Shown piece by piece: positions 44,535 to 53,567 of a stretch of DNA of 64,000 nt (positions within the stretch are counted from its first letter, which is position 1; each line of letters begins with the position of its first letter). The DNA is from AWTP1-13 sp963770295 (GTDB taxonomy: Bacteria; Pseudomonadota; Alphaproteobacteria; Rhizobiales; Hyphomicrobiaceae). The DNA lies in NCBI GenBank assembly GCA_963770295.1, contig CAVYPA010000008.1, positions 124,001-188,000 on the forward strand, given 5' to 3'. The position numbers and the translations under genes are program-made. Under the pieces are notes generated by a model. That model saw nothing but the letters and a program-made list of their open reading frames with translations, was not told the origin of the DNA and ran no database searches.

Positions 44535-46067
44535 ATGGTGCTCTCGCCAAAGTTGGAGTTGCGACAGGGCCAGCAGCTGGTCATGACCCCCCAGCTGCAG
44601 CAGGCCATTCGTCTGCTCCAACTCTCCAACATCGAACTGTGCTCCTTCATTGAGACCGAGCTCGAGCGCAATCCGCTGCTGGAGCGCGAAGAGCCGCCCG
44701 TCGAAGCGCCGGCGGTGGCCGGGTCGGCGGATGCGGCGAGCGCGGATCCGGAGCACGACGAGGGCTGGTCGGCCGGCTATGGCGAGGGCGACTATGGCAC
44801 CGATACCCTGACCGGCAGGGCGCAGGTCTCCGACGGTGGCACGCCAGGCCAAGAGCGCAACGGGGCGGAGCCCGAGCCCTCCGCCTGGGCGTCGCTGCGA
44901 CCGCGCACAAACAATGCCTTTGACAGCAACGGGGTCGGCCTCGACAACTTCGTGGCCACGAGTGGGTCGCTGGTGGAGCACTTGACCGAGCAGCTCAACC
45001 TGACGCTGGCCGATCCCGCCGAGCGGTTGATCGGCGCACACCTGATCCATATGCTCGATGAGGCGGGCTACCTCGTCGGCGATTTGAACGAACTGGCTGA
45101 CAGGTTGGGCGCGCCGTGCTCGCTGATCAACGCCGTGCTGGCGACGCTGCAGCAGTTCGATCCGCCGGGCGTCTTCGCGCGCACGCTGGCCGAATGCCTG
45201 GCGCTGCAACTGCGCGAGCAGAACCGCTACGATCCGCAGATTGCCAAGCTGCTGGCGCACCTCGATCTGCTCGGCAGTCACAACCTTGCGGGTCTGAAGC
45301 GGACAGTTGGCGTCGATGCGCAAGAGCTCGCCGAAATGATCGCCGAGATCAGGCGTCTCAATCCCAAGCCCGGCCTCCAGTTCGGAACGGTGCAAATTCA
45401 GCCGGTGCTGCCGGACGTGTACGTACGGGCCGCGCGTGACGGCAGTTGGACGGTCGAGCTCAACAACGACACGCTGCCCCGCGTGCTCGTCAACCGCAGC
45501 TATTACGCGGTCGTCTCGAACACGACCGGATCGCAGAAGGATCGGGACTACCTGAGCGAATGTCTGCAGAACGCCAATTGGTTGGTGAAGAGCCTCGATC
45601 AACGGGCGCGCACGATTTTGCGCGTGGCCGAGGAAATCGTGCGCCAGCAGGACGGCTTTTTGAGCCACGGCGTGGAGCACCTGAAACCGCTCAACCTGAA
45701 AACGGTGGCGGATGCCATTTCCATGCACGAATCGACCGTCAGCCGCGTCACCTCGAACAAGTATGTCGCCACGCCGCGGGGCGTGTTTGAGCTCAAGTAC
45801 TTTTTTACTTCCGCCATTGCCTCCGCCGCGGCCGAAGGGGAGGCGCATTCTTCCGAAGCGGTGCGCCATCGCATTCGCCAAATGATTGAGGCGGAAACGG
45901 CCCAGGCCGTCTTGTCCGACGATAAGATTGTGGAGCAGCTGAAGCGCGACGGCATCGATATTGCGCGCCGCACGGTGGCCAAATACCGCGAAGCCCTGCG
46001 CATCCCCTCCTCGGTGCAGCGCCGGCGCGAGAAGCAAATGGCGGTCCGGCTCGGGGCTGGCGCCTAA
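44535..46067 (+). CDS. rpoN: RNA polymerase sigma-54 factor RpoN
   Basis: A 510-residue sigma-54. Region I is Q-L-V-M-T-P-Q-L-Q-Q-A-I-R-L-L-Q-L, followed by an acidic region II (E-E-P-P-V-E-A-P). The C-terminal RpoN-box is A-R-R-T-V-A-K-Y-R-E. It directs transcription of activator-dependent -24/-12 promoters. It lies downstream of lptB, its typical place. The conserved hpf gene that usually follows is not present. Confidence 0.95.
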   Translation: MVLSPKLELRQGQQLVMTPQLQQAIRLLQLSNIELCSFIETELERNPLLEREEPPVEAPAVAGSADAASADPEHDEGWSAGYGEGDYGTDTLTGRAQVSDGGTPGQERNGAEPEPSAWASLRPRTNNAFDSNGVGLDNFVATSGSLVEHLTEQLNLTLADPAERLIGAHLIHMLDEAGYLVGDLNELADRLGAPCSLINAVLATLQQFDPPGVFARTLAECLALQLREQNRYDPQIAKLLAHLDLLGSHNLAGLKRTVGVDAQELAEMIAEIRRLNPKPGLQFGTVQIQPVLPDVYVRAARDGSWTVELNNDTLPRVLVNRSYYAVVSNTTGSQKDRDYLSECLQNANWLVKSLDQRARTILRVAEEIVRQQDGFLSHGVEHLKPLNLKTVADAISMHESTVSRVTSNKYVATPRGVFELKYFFTSAIASAAAEGEAHSSEAVRHRIRQMIEAETAQAVLSDDKIVEQLKRDGIDIARRTVAKYREALRIPSSVQRRREKQMAVRLGAGA

Positions 46068-46722
46068 GGCCTGTGACCAGGCCCGTGACCGCTGCCAGCC
46101 GCTGTTTTGTCTCCCCTTGTGTTGGTCCCCCTTGGTCCCCATCCGCGCCCTGCGACGCCCAGAAAAGGCCGCAATCCCGTTTCCGAGTTGGGGTGCCGCA
46201 GACCGCCTCCCCGACGCACTCGGGGGCGCTTTGGGGGGCGCTTTGGGGGGCGGCTTTTGGGGCAGGCCTTTGCGGCGGTTGCTGGGGTGGAGCGGGCTCC
46301 GCAAACCCCCGGCTCGGAGGTGGCCATCGCCCGTGTCAGATGCTGCAATAGAAAGTGTGTCGGCGACATTTGACAGCTCTGGGCGCCTGCACTACGGTCC
46401 CGACCGATTTGAAGCCCTTGAGCTGTAAGAACAAGGTTCAGTCATCCGGGCAACGTGCTGGTCTGTGGCCGGGCAAAGCGCAAGCAAACTCCGGTGTACA
46501 GGCTATTGAAGGCGAGACGGGGAGCCCCGGACAATAAGACGAGGTGACGTCCTCCGAAAAAACATTTTCGCGAGGCCGTCGGTCTGTGGCCCTCCCGGCC
46601 GGCAGGGGATGACGCGTCCGTATCGAGGAACAGGCGCATCAAGAGACAGGACGAAACCTTCGGGCGACGGCACCGATGAGGCATGAACGTGCCGTGGGTA
46701 ACCCCGTGTCGCGAGAGAGCAA
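46068..46722. other. 655-bp spacer between rpoN and ptsN without a recognised gene
   Basis: Many alphaproteobacteria have hpf (ribosome hibernation factor) here. I translated it by eye on both strands and see neither the N-terminal nor the C-terminal signature of HPF. There is a 12-bp tandem repeat CGCTTTGGGGGG (46227-46262, the last copy degenerate). The right third may hold ptsN's promoter, but no consensus is clear. Confidence 0.5.
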
Positions 46723-47187
46723 ATGGAGCTTGGTGACCTCATAACCCGCGAAGCTGTCTTCCCGGCCCTGAAAGCGCAGAGCAAAAAGCAGGCGCTGCAG
46801 GAGCTGGCCCAGGAGGCGGCCAAACTAACCGGCGTGGACGGGCGTCAGATCTTTGAGACGCTGCTGCAACGCGAGCGTCTCGGCTCGACGGCCATTGGCC
46901 GTGGCATTGCCATTCCGCACGGCCGAGTTGCGGGTCTCACCAACATCGTCAGCTTGTTTGCACGGCTGACCCAGCCCATCGAATTCGGTGCGCTCGACGA
47001 CCAGAATGTCGATCTGATCTTCCTGTTGTTGGCACCCGAGCACGCGGGGGCCGACCACCTGAAGGCGCTGGCGCGCATTTCGCGCCTGTTGCGCGAGCCC
47101 TCCACCATCGAGAAGCTGAGATCGTCAAAGGATCGCACCGCGCTTTATGCGGTGTTGACCGCGCCGGCGGCGTCGCACGCGGCGTGA
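46723..47187 (+). CDS. ptsN: PTS nitrogen-regulatory EIIA component PtsN
   Basis: A 154-residue EIIA(Ntr) protein with the phosphorylated histidine His66 in I-A-I-P-H-G-R. It takes phosphate from NPr in the nitrogen PTS and regulates potassium transport and other targets. GAGAGAG lies before the ATG. It is convergent with uppP. It is typically linked to rpoN, as here. Confidence 0.94.
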   Translation: MELGDLITREAVFPALKAQSKKQALQELAQEAAKLTGVDGRQIFETLLQRERLGSTAIGRGIAIPHGRVAGLTNIVSLFARLTQPIEFGALDDQNVDLIFLLLAPEHAGADHLKALARISRLLREPSTIEKLRSSKDRTALYAVLTAPAASHAA

Positions 47188-47219
47188 ACCTCAGGGCGCA
47201 AGCGCTTTGGTGTTGCCGA

Positions 47220-48017
47220 TCAGCCCAGCACGGCGAGGGCGCCGAGACCCATGCCGCCGACAATGATGCGCCACCAGGCGAAGGGCGCAAATCCGTGCCG
47301 ACCCACGAAATCCACAAGATAGCGCACGACCAGCACGCCGGCGAGGAAGGACACGAAGAAGCCCAAGGCGATGCTCTTCACGTCGTCTGGCGTCAGCTCG
47401 TGGATATTCTTGTAAAGATCGAAGGCGAAGGCTCCCGCCATCGTCGGCATCGCCAGAAAGAACGAGAACTCGGTGGCCGAGCGCTTGTCGGCGCCGAGCA
47501 GCAAGGCCCCGACAATGGTGGCGCCCGAGCGCGACACGCCGGGAATCATGGCGAGGCATTGCGCGAGACCGATCAAAAAGGCCAACGATAGGGGATAGTC
47601 CATGACGCTGTGATAGCGCTGCTCGATGCGCATCCTGTCGACGGCAAGCAGGATCACGCCACCCACGATCAAGGTGGCGCAGACGAGCCAGGGCGAGGCG
47701 AACAGATAGGTCTTGATGTACTTGTGGGCGGCGGCGCCGATCACCGCCGCTGGCAGGAATGCCACGATGATGGCGATGAGGAAGTGCCGCGTCGAAGAAT
47801 CACTGGCAAAGTTCAAGGCAAGCCGCAGCAGCTTGGAGGCGTAAACCGAGACGATGGCCAGGATTGCACCCAGTTGAATGAGGACCTCGAAGGTCTTGCC
47901 GGGCAATTCAAAGCCCAGGAAATGGCCGACAAGCAACAGATGGCCGGTCGAGGAGACCGGAATAAATTCGGTCACGCCTTCGATCAGGCCGAGCACGATC
48001 ACCTGCCAAAATGCCAT
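47220..48017 (-). CDS. uppP: Undecaprenyl-diphosphatase UppP (BacA)
   Basis: A 265-residue integral-membrane phosphatase with the two signature motifs: G-V-T-E-F-I-P-V-S-S-T-G-H near the N-terminus and P-G-V-S-R-S-G-A-T in the second half. It recycles undecaprenyl diphosphate for cell-wall and polysaccharide synthesis. It starts at 48017, and is divergent from queG and convergent with ptsN. Confidence 0.95.
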   Translation of the reverse strand: MAFWQVIVLGLIEGVTEFIPVSSTGHLLLVGHFLGFELPGKTFEVLIQLGAILAIVSVYASKLLRLALNFASDSSTRHFLIAIIVAFLPAAVIGAAAHKYIKTYLFASPWLVCATLIVGGVILLAVDRMRIEQRYHSVMDYPLSLAFLIGLAQCLAMIPGVSRSGATIVGALLLGADKRSATEFSFFLAMPTMAGAFAFDLYKNIHELTPDDVKSIALGFFVSFLAGVLVVRYLVDFVGRHGFAPFAWWRIIVGGMGLGALAVLG

Positions 48018-48181
48018 CCGGTCCTACCCTGTATGATGTCCGCGGCGCCGAGACCTGCGCTGGTCTTGCTCCAGTAGCCGCGGCGTTCCGCCCTCTCAAG
48101 CACATGGCCCGGGATTTGGTGCTGGTTGTGGCGAGGCTGCATCGCTATCCTGCGCCGCAGCTGAGAAGCGAGACGAGGGGC

Positions 48182-49306
48182 ATGACCGAGACCCTGAAAC
48201 AGCGCCTGCTGGGGGAGGCACGCGCGGCAGGATTCGACGTTGCGCGCGTAACCACGCCGGCGGCGATCGATGCCCTCGCCAGCCAACGGCTGCAGCAGTT
48301 TCTCGAGGCTGGACGTCACGGCGACATGGCCTGGATGGCCACCACCGCCGACCGTCGCGGCCATCCTTTGAAGATGTGGCCGGATGCCCGTTCGATCATC
48401 ATGCTTGGCATGAACTATGCTCCGCAAAGTGATCCGCTGGCGGCCCTGGCCGAGCCGTTGCACGGCGTGATTTCCTGCTATGCACAATGCAAGGACTATC
48501 ATGACGTCGTCAAATCGGGGCTCAAACGCGTCGCTGGCCTACTGGCGGCGGAGAGCGGCGCCGAGGTCAAGGTCTTTGTCGACACCGCCCCACTGATGGA
48601 AAAACCGCTGGGCGAGGCGGCCGGCCTCGGCTGGCAAGGCAAGCATACCAACCTGGTGTCCCGTGATTTCGGCTCCTGGCTGTTTCTGGGGGCGATCCTG
48701 AGCACGGCCGAGCTCGAGGCCGATGCCGCCGAGGTCGACCATTGCGGAAGCTGTCGGCGCTGCCTCGATGTGTGCCCGACCGCGGCCTTCCCGGCGCCCT
48801 ATCAGCTCGACGCCCGCCGCTGCATCGCCTACCTAACCATCGAGCATAAGGGCCACATTCCCGCGGAATTCCGGCGGCCGATCGGCAATCGCGTGTTCGG
48901 CTGCGATGATTGCCTGGCCGTGTGCCCCTGGAACAAGTTCGCGGTGGCAGCGCAGGCGACACGGCTGGCGGCGCTGGCCGGCGCCGCGTCCATGCCGCTG
49001 GCCGAGCTGTTGCGGCTCGACCATGCTGCCTTTCGCAAGCGCTTTGCCGGCACGCCGGTCAAGCGCACCGGGCGCGACCGGGTCGTGCGCAATGCCCTGA
49101 TCGCCGCGGGCAATTCCCGCGATCAGGGTTTGATCCCGCTGGTGGAGGCCTTGCTCGACGACGGCTCGGCGTTGGTCCGCGCCATGGCGGTGTGGGCCCT
49201 GCAGCAACTTGCCAGCACCGAGGCGTGGTCTGAGGCCCGTGCGCAGCACAGCGGGCGCGAGCCTGATAGCGCCGTGCAGTCAGAATGGGCCGCGGAGGCG
49301 CGCTGA
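48182..49306 (+). CDS. queG: Epoxyqueuosine reductase QueG
   Basis: A 374-residue cobalamin-dependent enzyme for the last step of queuosine synthesis. The two 4Fe-4S clusters are C-G-S-C-R-R-C-L-D-V-C-P and C-D-D-C-L-A-V-C-P-W. A HEAT-like C-terminal stretch (I-P-L-V-E-A-L-L-D-D-G-S) follows. The ATG at 48182 follows GAGGGG; the open frame upstream is just leader. The gene overlaps the next one by a base (TGATG). Confidence 0.94.
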   Translation: MTETLKQRLLGEARAAGFDVARVTTPAAIDALASQRLQQFLEAGRHGDMAWMATTADRRGHPLKMWPDARSIIMLGMNYAPQSDPLAALAEPLHGVISCYAQCKDYHDVVKSGLKRVAGLLAAESGAEVKVFVDTAPLMEKPLGEAAGLGWQGKHTNLVSRDFGSWLFLGAILSTAELEADAAEVDHCGSCRRCLDVCPTAAFPAPYQLDARRCIAYLTIEHKGHIPAEFRRPIGNRVFGCDDCLAVCPWNKFAVAAQATRLAALAGAASMPLAELLRLDHAAFRKRFAGTPVKRTGRDRVVRNALIAAGNSRDQGLIPLVEALLDDGSALVRAMAVWALQQLASTEAWSEARAQHSGREPDSAVQSEWAAEAR

Positions 49307-50163
49307 TGCGGCTCTTCTGCTTCGGATGTGGTTATACGGCCGAGGCGCTGCTCCGCCGATTGGCCCCGCGCACCATCAGATGCGCCGGAACCAGACGCTC
49401 TTTGCCGGACGCCGCCCAACCGTTGCCGGGCCTGGCGCTCGTGGCCTACGCGGGCGATCGGGCGTCCCCCGAGGTCAAGCGCGCGCTCAACGACACCAGC
49501 CACGTCCTTGTCAGTATCCCGCCCGATCTCGAGGGCGACGCGGTGCTGCGGCACTACCGCCACGATCTGGCCGAGCTGCCGCAGCTGGCCTGGGTCGGCT
49601 ACCTGTCGAGCGTGGGCGTCTACGGCGACTGCCAGGGAGCCTGGGTCGATGAAACGAGCCCGACGCGGCCGAGTTCGGAACGGAGCTTGCGCCGGCTCGA
49701 GGCCGAGCAAGCCTGGCTGGCCTTTGGTCAGGAGGCCGGGCGGCGCGTCGAAATTTTCCGCCTCGCCGGCATCTACGGGCCGCAGCGCAGCGTGCTCGAC
49801 AACCTGCGCGGCGGCAGCGCGCGCCGCATCATCAAGTCCGGGCAGATCTTCAATCGCATCCACGTCGACGACATCGCACGGACGCTGGCGGCGGCGATCG
49901 ATACCGACACCGGCCATCGCATCTACAACGTCAGCGACGACGAACCAGCGCCGCCGCAGGACGTGGTTGCCTATGCCGCCGAGCTCTTAGGGTTGGCCGC
50001 GCCTCCGGAAATCCCCTTCGAGCAGGCAGAGATGACGGGCATGGCGGCCAGTTTCTGGTCAGAAAGCCGGCGCGTGTGCAACGATCGCATTCGCCAGGAG
50101 CTGGCGGTCCAGCTGCTTTATCCCAGCTACCGGGAGGGCTTGCGGTCCCTGCTCACCGGTTGA
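49306..50163 (+). CDS. NAD(P)-dependent epimerase-like protein (YeeZ type)
   Basis: A 285-residue extended-SDR-like protein, beginning with a nucleotide-binding G-C-G-Y-T-A. It has the sequence S-S-V-G-V-Y-G-D, F-R-L-A-G-I-Y-G-P and a late I-Y-N-V-S-D-D. The start overlaps the queG stop (TGATG), suggesting coupled translation. YeeZ-like proteins are of unknown substrate; a sugar epimerase or a stress-linked role is possible. Confidence 0.82.
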   Translation: MRLFCFGCGYTAEALLRRLAPRTIRCAGTRRSLPDAAQPLPGLALVAYAGDRASPEVKRALNDTSHVLVSIPPDLEGDAVLRHYRHDLAELPQLAWVGYLSSVGVYGDCQGAWVDETSPTRPSSERSLRRLEAEQAWLAFGQEAGRRVEIFRLAGIYGPQRSVLDNLRGGSARRIIKSGQIFNRIHVDDIARTLAAAIDTDTGHRIYNVSDDEPAPPQDVVAYAAELLGLAAPPEIPFEQAEMTGMAASFWSESRRVCNDRIRQELAVQLLYPSYREGLRSLLTG

Positions 50164-50292
50164 CCCGGGGCGATGAGCCTTTGCGTCAGCGCTCCCGCTT
50201 TTTGCCGCAAAGGCCGCGCACAACTCTAAGGACGGGCCGACGTCGGCCGGCGGTGGCGGGTTCACGAGCGAGACGATCGCGGGGGGTGGGGC

Positions 50293-51069
50293 ATGCTGGG
50301 ATGGGCTCGCCGGGCGCAGATCGCCCTTTTTGCCGCCTCCGCCTGCGCCATTTTTGGCTTCACCCCGCACGGCTCGGCGCGTTCGCTTCAAGCCATCGCC
50401 GAGAGGCCAGTGCCTACGGGTCCCGCCGCCGTGTCTGGAGCACAAATCTCCGGGCAAAAAATCGCGATGGAGCCCGGGGATGCGGTGCCGGACGGCGCGC
50501 CGCACGCGACGGCCCCGGTGGCACGTTGGCCGCGGGGTGAGGCTGGCTCCTCGCCACCGCGACGGTTGCAGGATACGCGGGTCACGGTTCTCCTGTGGAT
50601 GGCGCCCGGGAGCTATGGCATTCGCCGCGGCCATCCGACAGCCGATCCGATCTTGTGCCTGCCCGACGGCTGCTACGTCAGTCGCGGGCCTGAGCTTTCG
50701 GCCCGCTTTTTCCCGGGCCGACGCGCTTTGGGCTTCGCCAACACCTGGGGCGGTCGCGCCGGGGCCTGCCGCAACGAACTCGCCTGCGTGTTCCGCGCTA
50801 TCGATCTCGGAGGCCTGCCCGGCTATCTGCAGCCTGTTGATTTGCACATCCTGAAACACGACCGCCGGCGGGGCCTCGAGGTCGTCGCCGATTCGAGCTG
50901 TCGCCTGGAGCGCGGGCGCCTCGTTTGCGATGACGGGCTCATCCTGGCGGACTATGCCTTGTGGATTGTGCCCGAGAGCCTGGCGGCCGCGGTCGGTCCG
51001 GCCGCGCTTTGGCGGGCCCTCGCCGAGGGATTGGCGCCTCCGCGCGCCGCCGACCTGGTGCCGCGCTAA
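50293..51069 (+). CDS. Secreted hypothetical protein
   Basis: A 258-residue protein with an N-terminal signal-like segment (I-A-L-F-A-A-S-A-C-A-I-F-G). After it is a Pro/Ala-rich region of about 60 residues, and then a domain with six or so cysteines (L-C-L-P-D-G-C-Y, G-A-C-R-N-E-L-A-C) and L-V-C-D-D-G-L-I. Its repeated C-x-n-C pairs suggest a disulfide-bonded extracytoplasmic domain. It stands by itself and meets the alpha/beta hydrolase gene tail to tail with a 4-bp overlap. I do not recognise the family. Confidence 0.65.
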   Translation: MLGWARRAQIALFAASACAIFGFTPHGSARSLQAIAERPVPTGPAAVSGAQISGQKIAMEPGDAVPDGAPHATAPVARWPRGEAGSSPPRRLQDTRVTVLLWMAPGSYGIRRGHPTADPILCLPDGCYVSRGPELSARFFPGRRALGFANTWGGRAGACRNELACVFRAIDLGGLPGYLQPVDLHILKHDRRRGLEVVADSSCRLERGRLVCDDGLILADYALWIVPESLAAAVGPAALWRALAEGLAPPRAADLVPR

Positions 51070-51878
51070 GGCGCCGCTGGATCCGGCGCGCGGGTCAGGT
51101 GGCCGATGATCTCCAAGAGCAAAGCCAGGTCCTGCGGCCGCGATAGGCGATGCTCGCCGTCGGGGACCGCCGAGACCTGCACCCAGTCGCCGGCGAGGTG
51201 AGCCACGAGGTCGAGGGTGTGTTCCCATGGGACATCGGGGTCCTGCAGGCCATGCAGGATGTGCAGCGGCCGCCCCGGATCGAACGGTGCGCTCGCGATC
51301 AGATGCTGCCGGCCGTCCTCGATCAACCGACGCGTAATCGGATAGGGGCCGTCCCCATACCGGGAGGGGCGCAGATAGACGCCGGTCGCCTCGATCGTCT
51401 GACGGGCGCTTGCCGGCAGGTTTGTCCACAGGAGCTCGGTCATGTCCCAGGCCGGCGCGATCAGCACCAAGGCCTTGATGCGCGCTGCTTCAGTGCTGGC
51501 CTGCGCCAGCAGCGCACGCAGCAGCAGTAGCGCGATGTAGCCGCCCATACTGGAGCCAACCAGCACCTGTGGGCCCCGGCTCAACGCGCTGAAAACTGCC
51601 CGAGCCTCCTCGAGCCAGCGGCTGATGCTGCCGTCCTCGCTCCGCCCGGCGGAGCGACCGTGCGCGGAGTAGTCGAAGCGCAGGCAGGAAAGCCCTTGGC
51701 TCTTGGCCCAAGCTGCCACGGTTGCTGCCTTGGTGCTCGCCATCTCCGAGTGAAAACCGCTGAACCACATGACGCCTGGGCGGGCGTCGTTACCTGCGGA
51801 CTTGAGGTAGGCGATGCGGCGCGCTTCGGCTCCGGCGCCGACATCCAGAAACGCGACTGTCTCGTTCGCCGCGGTCAT
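51066..51878 (-). CDS. Alpha/beta hydrolase
   Basis: A 270-residue alpha/beta-hydrolase. The nucleophile elbow is G-S-S-M-G-G-Y and the final His region is D-G-E-H-R-L. An early W-F-S-G-F-H forms the likely oxyanion loop. The next gene upstream on the same strand ends 6 bases before it. The substrate is unknown. Palmitoyl-thioesterase or peptidase-like members share this pattern. Confidence 0.85.
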   Translation of the reverse strand: MTAANETVAFLDVGAGAEARRIAYLKSAGNDARPGVMWFSGFHSEMASTKAATVAAWAKSQGLSCLRFDYSAHGRSAGRSEDGSISRWLEEARAVFSALSRGPQVLVGSSMGGYIALLLLRALLAQASTEAARIKALVLIAPAWDMTELLWTNLPASARQTIEATGVYLRPSRYGDGPYPITRRLIEDGRQHLIASAPFDPGRPLHILHGLQDPDVPWEHTLDLVAHLAGDWVQVSAVPDGEHRLSRPQDLALLLEIIGHLTRAPDPAAP

Positions 51879-51883
51879 TGCCG

Positions 51884-53218
51884 TTAGGCCTTGATGACGT
51901 TGGCGGCGCGAATCCCTGAGCGCTCACAGACATTGCGGGTATCGATCACCAGCTTGGCGTTTGCCACCAGGGCGGGGTAGTCGATGCCATCGTGATCGGT
52001 GGCGATTAGAACCGCCTCGTAGCCGGCAACGACGGCCGGCGCGAGCGCAATCGAGGTGCGACCGGCGAGCCCGGCGTGTTCGCGCGTGCTCGGGATCGTG
52101 GCGATATAGGGGTCGTGATAGTCGGCCTCGGCGCCGCGTGCCTCCAGCAACTCGATCAGTCTGAGCGAGGGGCTCTCGCGCAGGTCGTCGATGTTGCGTT
52201 TGTAGGCCAGGCCGATGATCAGCACGCGGCTGCCCGACAGGGGTCGGCCCAGCCGGCGGTCCAGGGCCTCCGCCAGCCGCTCGACGACGAGACGCGGCAT
52301 GATGGTATTAATTTCGCCGGCGAGCTCGATAAAGCGGGTGGAGATGCCGTATTCGCGCGCTTTCCAGGTGAGGTAAAAGGGATCGATCGGGATGCAATGA
52401 CCGCCGAGGCCCGGACCGGGGTAGAAGGGCATATAGCCGAACGGTTTCGATTTGGCGGCCTCGATCACTTCCCAGATATCGATATCCATCGCCGCGTAGA
52501 TGAGCTTGAGCTCATTGACGAGGGCAATATTGACCGCGCGAAAGATGTTCTCGGTCAGCTTGACCGCCTCGGCACAGGCGGTGGAGGACACCGGCACAAC
52601 CTTGTCGACAAAGGCGCTGTAGAAAGACACCGCCAGATCGCGCGCGACCTCGCCGTCGCCGCCGACGACCTTTGGAATGGTGGAGGTCTCGAACTCGGCG
52701 TTGCCCGGATCTTCCCGCTCCGGTGAGTAGGCGAGAAAGACATCGCGACCGAGTGCGAGCCCACGCTGCTGATAGATCGGCGTCAGGAGGTCGCGCGTGG
52801 TCCCCGGATAGGTCGTCGATTCCAGCACCAGCAGCTGACCTTTATGCACGTAGTCGAGGATGGAGCATACCGTGTTGGTCACATAGGACAGATCGGGTTC
52901 GCGGTGGCGGCTGAGCGGCGTCGGCACGCATATGAGCACCACATCGACCTCGCGCGTTCGCGCCAACTCGGTGGTGGCCGCAAAGCGCCCGGATGCCAGC
53001 ATGCGGGCGATCGCAGCCGACGGCAAATGCCGGAAATAGGAGCGGCCCGCATTGAGGCTCTCGATTTTATGCACGTCGATATCAAAGCCGATGATGCGAT
53101 AGCGGCTGCGTGCGAACATGGCGAGCGCCAGCGGCAAGCCGACGTAGCCCAGCCCATAGATGCCGACGACGGCGGTGCCGGCGGCGATTTTGGCACGAAG
53201 CTCAGCGTCTGCGTCCAT
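51884..53218 (-). CDS. UDP-N-acetylglucosamine-type nucleotide-sugar 6-dehydrogenase
   Basis: A 444-residue nucleotide-sugar dehydrogenase resembling WbpA/TviB. The N-terminal NAD motif is G-L-G-Y-V-G-L-P, followed by G-R-S-Y, with the catalytic Cys in G-G-H-C-I-P-I-D-P. It oxidises a UDP-sugar to its uronic acid for surface polysaccharide. The ATG at 53218 lacks an obvious ribosome-binding site; a GTG at 53245 is possible. It is divergent from a GT4-type glycosyltransferase across 349 bp. Confidence 0.88.
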   Translation of the reverse strand: MDADAELRAKIAAGTAVVGIYGLGYVGLPLALAMFARSRYRIIGFDIDVHKIESLNAGRSYFRHLPSAAIARMLASGRFAATTELARTREVDVVLICVPTPLSRHREPDLSYVTNTVCSILDYVHKGQLLVLESTTYPGTTRDLLTPIYQQRGLALGRDVFLAYSPEREDPGNAEFETSTIPKVVGGDGEVARDLAVSFYSAFVDKVVPVSSTACAEAVKLTENIFRAVNIALVNELKLIYAAMDIDIWEVIEAAKSKPFGYMPFYPGPGLGGHCIPIDPFYLTWKAREYGISTRFIELAGEINTIMPRLVVERLAEALDRRLGRPLSGSRVLIIGLAYKRNIDDLRESPSLRLIELLEARGAEADYHDPYIATIPSTREHAGLAGRTSIALAPAVVAGYEAVLIATDHDGIDYPALVANAKLVIDTRNVCERSGIRAANVIKA

Positions 53219-53567
53219 CTCAAGCCGTGCTTGTCGATCCGTCACCTGGGAGGCTGACTTAGTCCCCGCGCGCACGCCGGCAGCGCGAGGTACCCCGCAT
53301 GGGCCCCGCGCCCGCAAAAAAGAGCAACCCGAGTGCGCGCGTTGGCCGGGCGAGGTTTCCTATGGCATTGAAGTCCACGCCTTGTCCATCCGACGCCAAC
53401 GATGCCAAGGCCTGGCGGCAAACTGGGCGCGCTGGGGCGCTTTCTGGGCCCCTTTCGGGGCGCGGGCGCGGCGCTTGCGTGCGCGAGGCTTGCGCTGGCG
53501 GGGATCTGCGTGCTTGAACCGGCGCAAGATTTGCGCCCTTTTTTGCGCCCTGAGGGGATCCCGACCC
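53219..53567. other. 349-bp divergent spacer with plus-strand hairpin terminator
   Basis: The region is dense in GCGC words and has no credible gene. Its clear structure is the terminator-like hairpin at 53521-53544, immediately upstream of the glycosyltransferase gene. A small RNA or an attenuated leader is possible. Confidence 0.5.
53521..53544 (+). terminator. Rho-independent terminator / attenuator before the GT4 gene
   Basis: GGCGCAA (53521-53527) and TTGCGCC (53531-53537) pair perfectly around a GAT loop and are followed by CTTTTTT. It ends 24 bases before the TTG start of the glycosyltransferase on the same strand. No plus-strand gene lies upstream in the spacer, so it can only end a leader transcript. 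Confidence 0.72.

Noticed and set aside
44532..46304. 590-residue minus-strand frame opposite rpoN
   Set aside because: Shadow; rpoN's motifs are intact on the plus strand.
53160..53567. N-terminal extension of the GT4 glycosyltransferase frame
   Set aside because: Arg-rich unrelated residues, overlaps the divergent dehydrogenase start and passes through the terminator hairpin; TTG 53568 fits the family.
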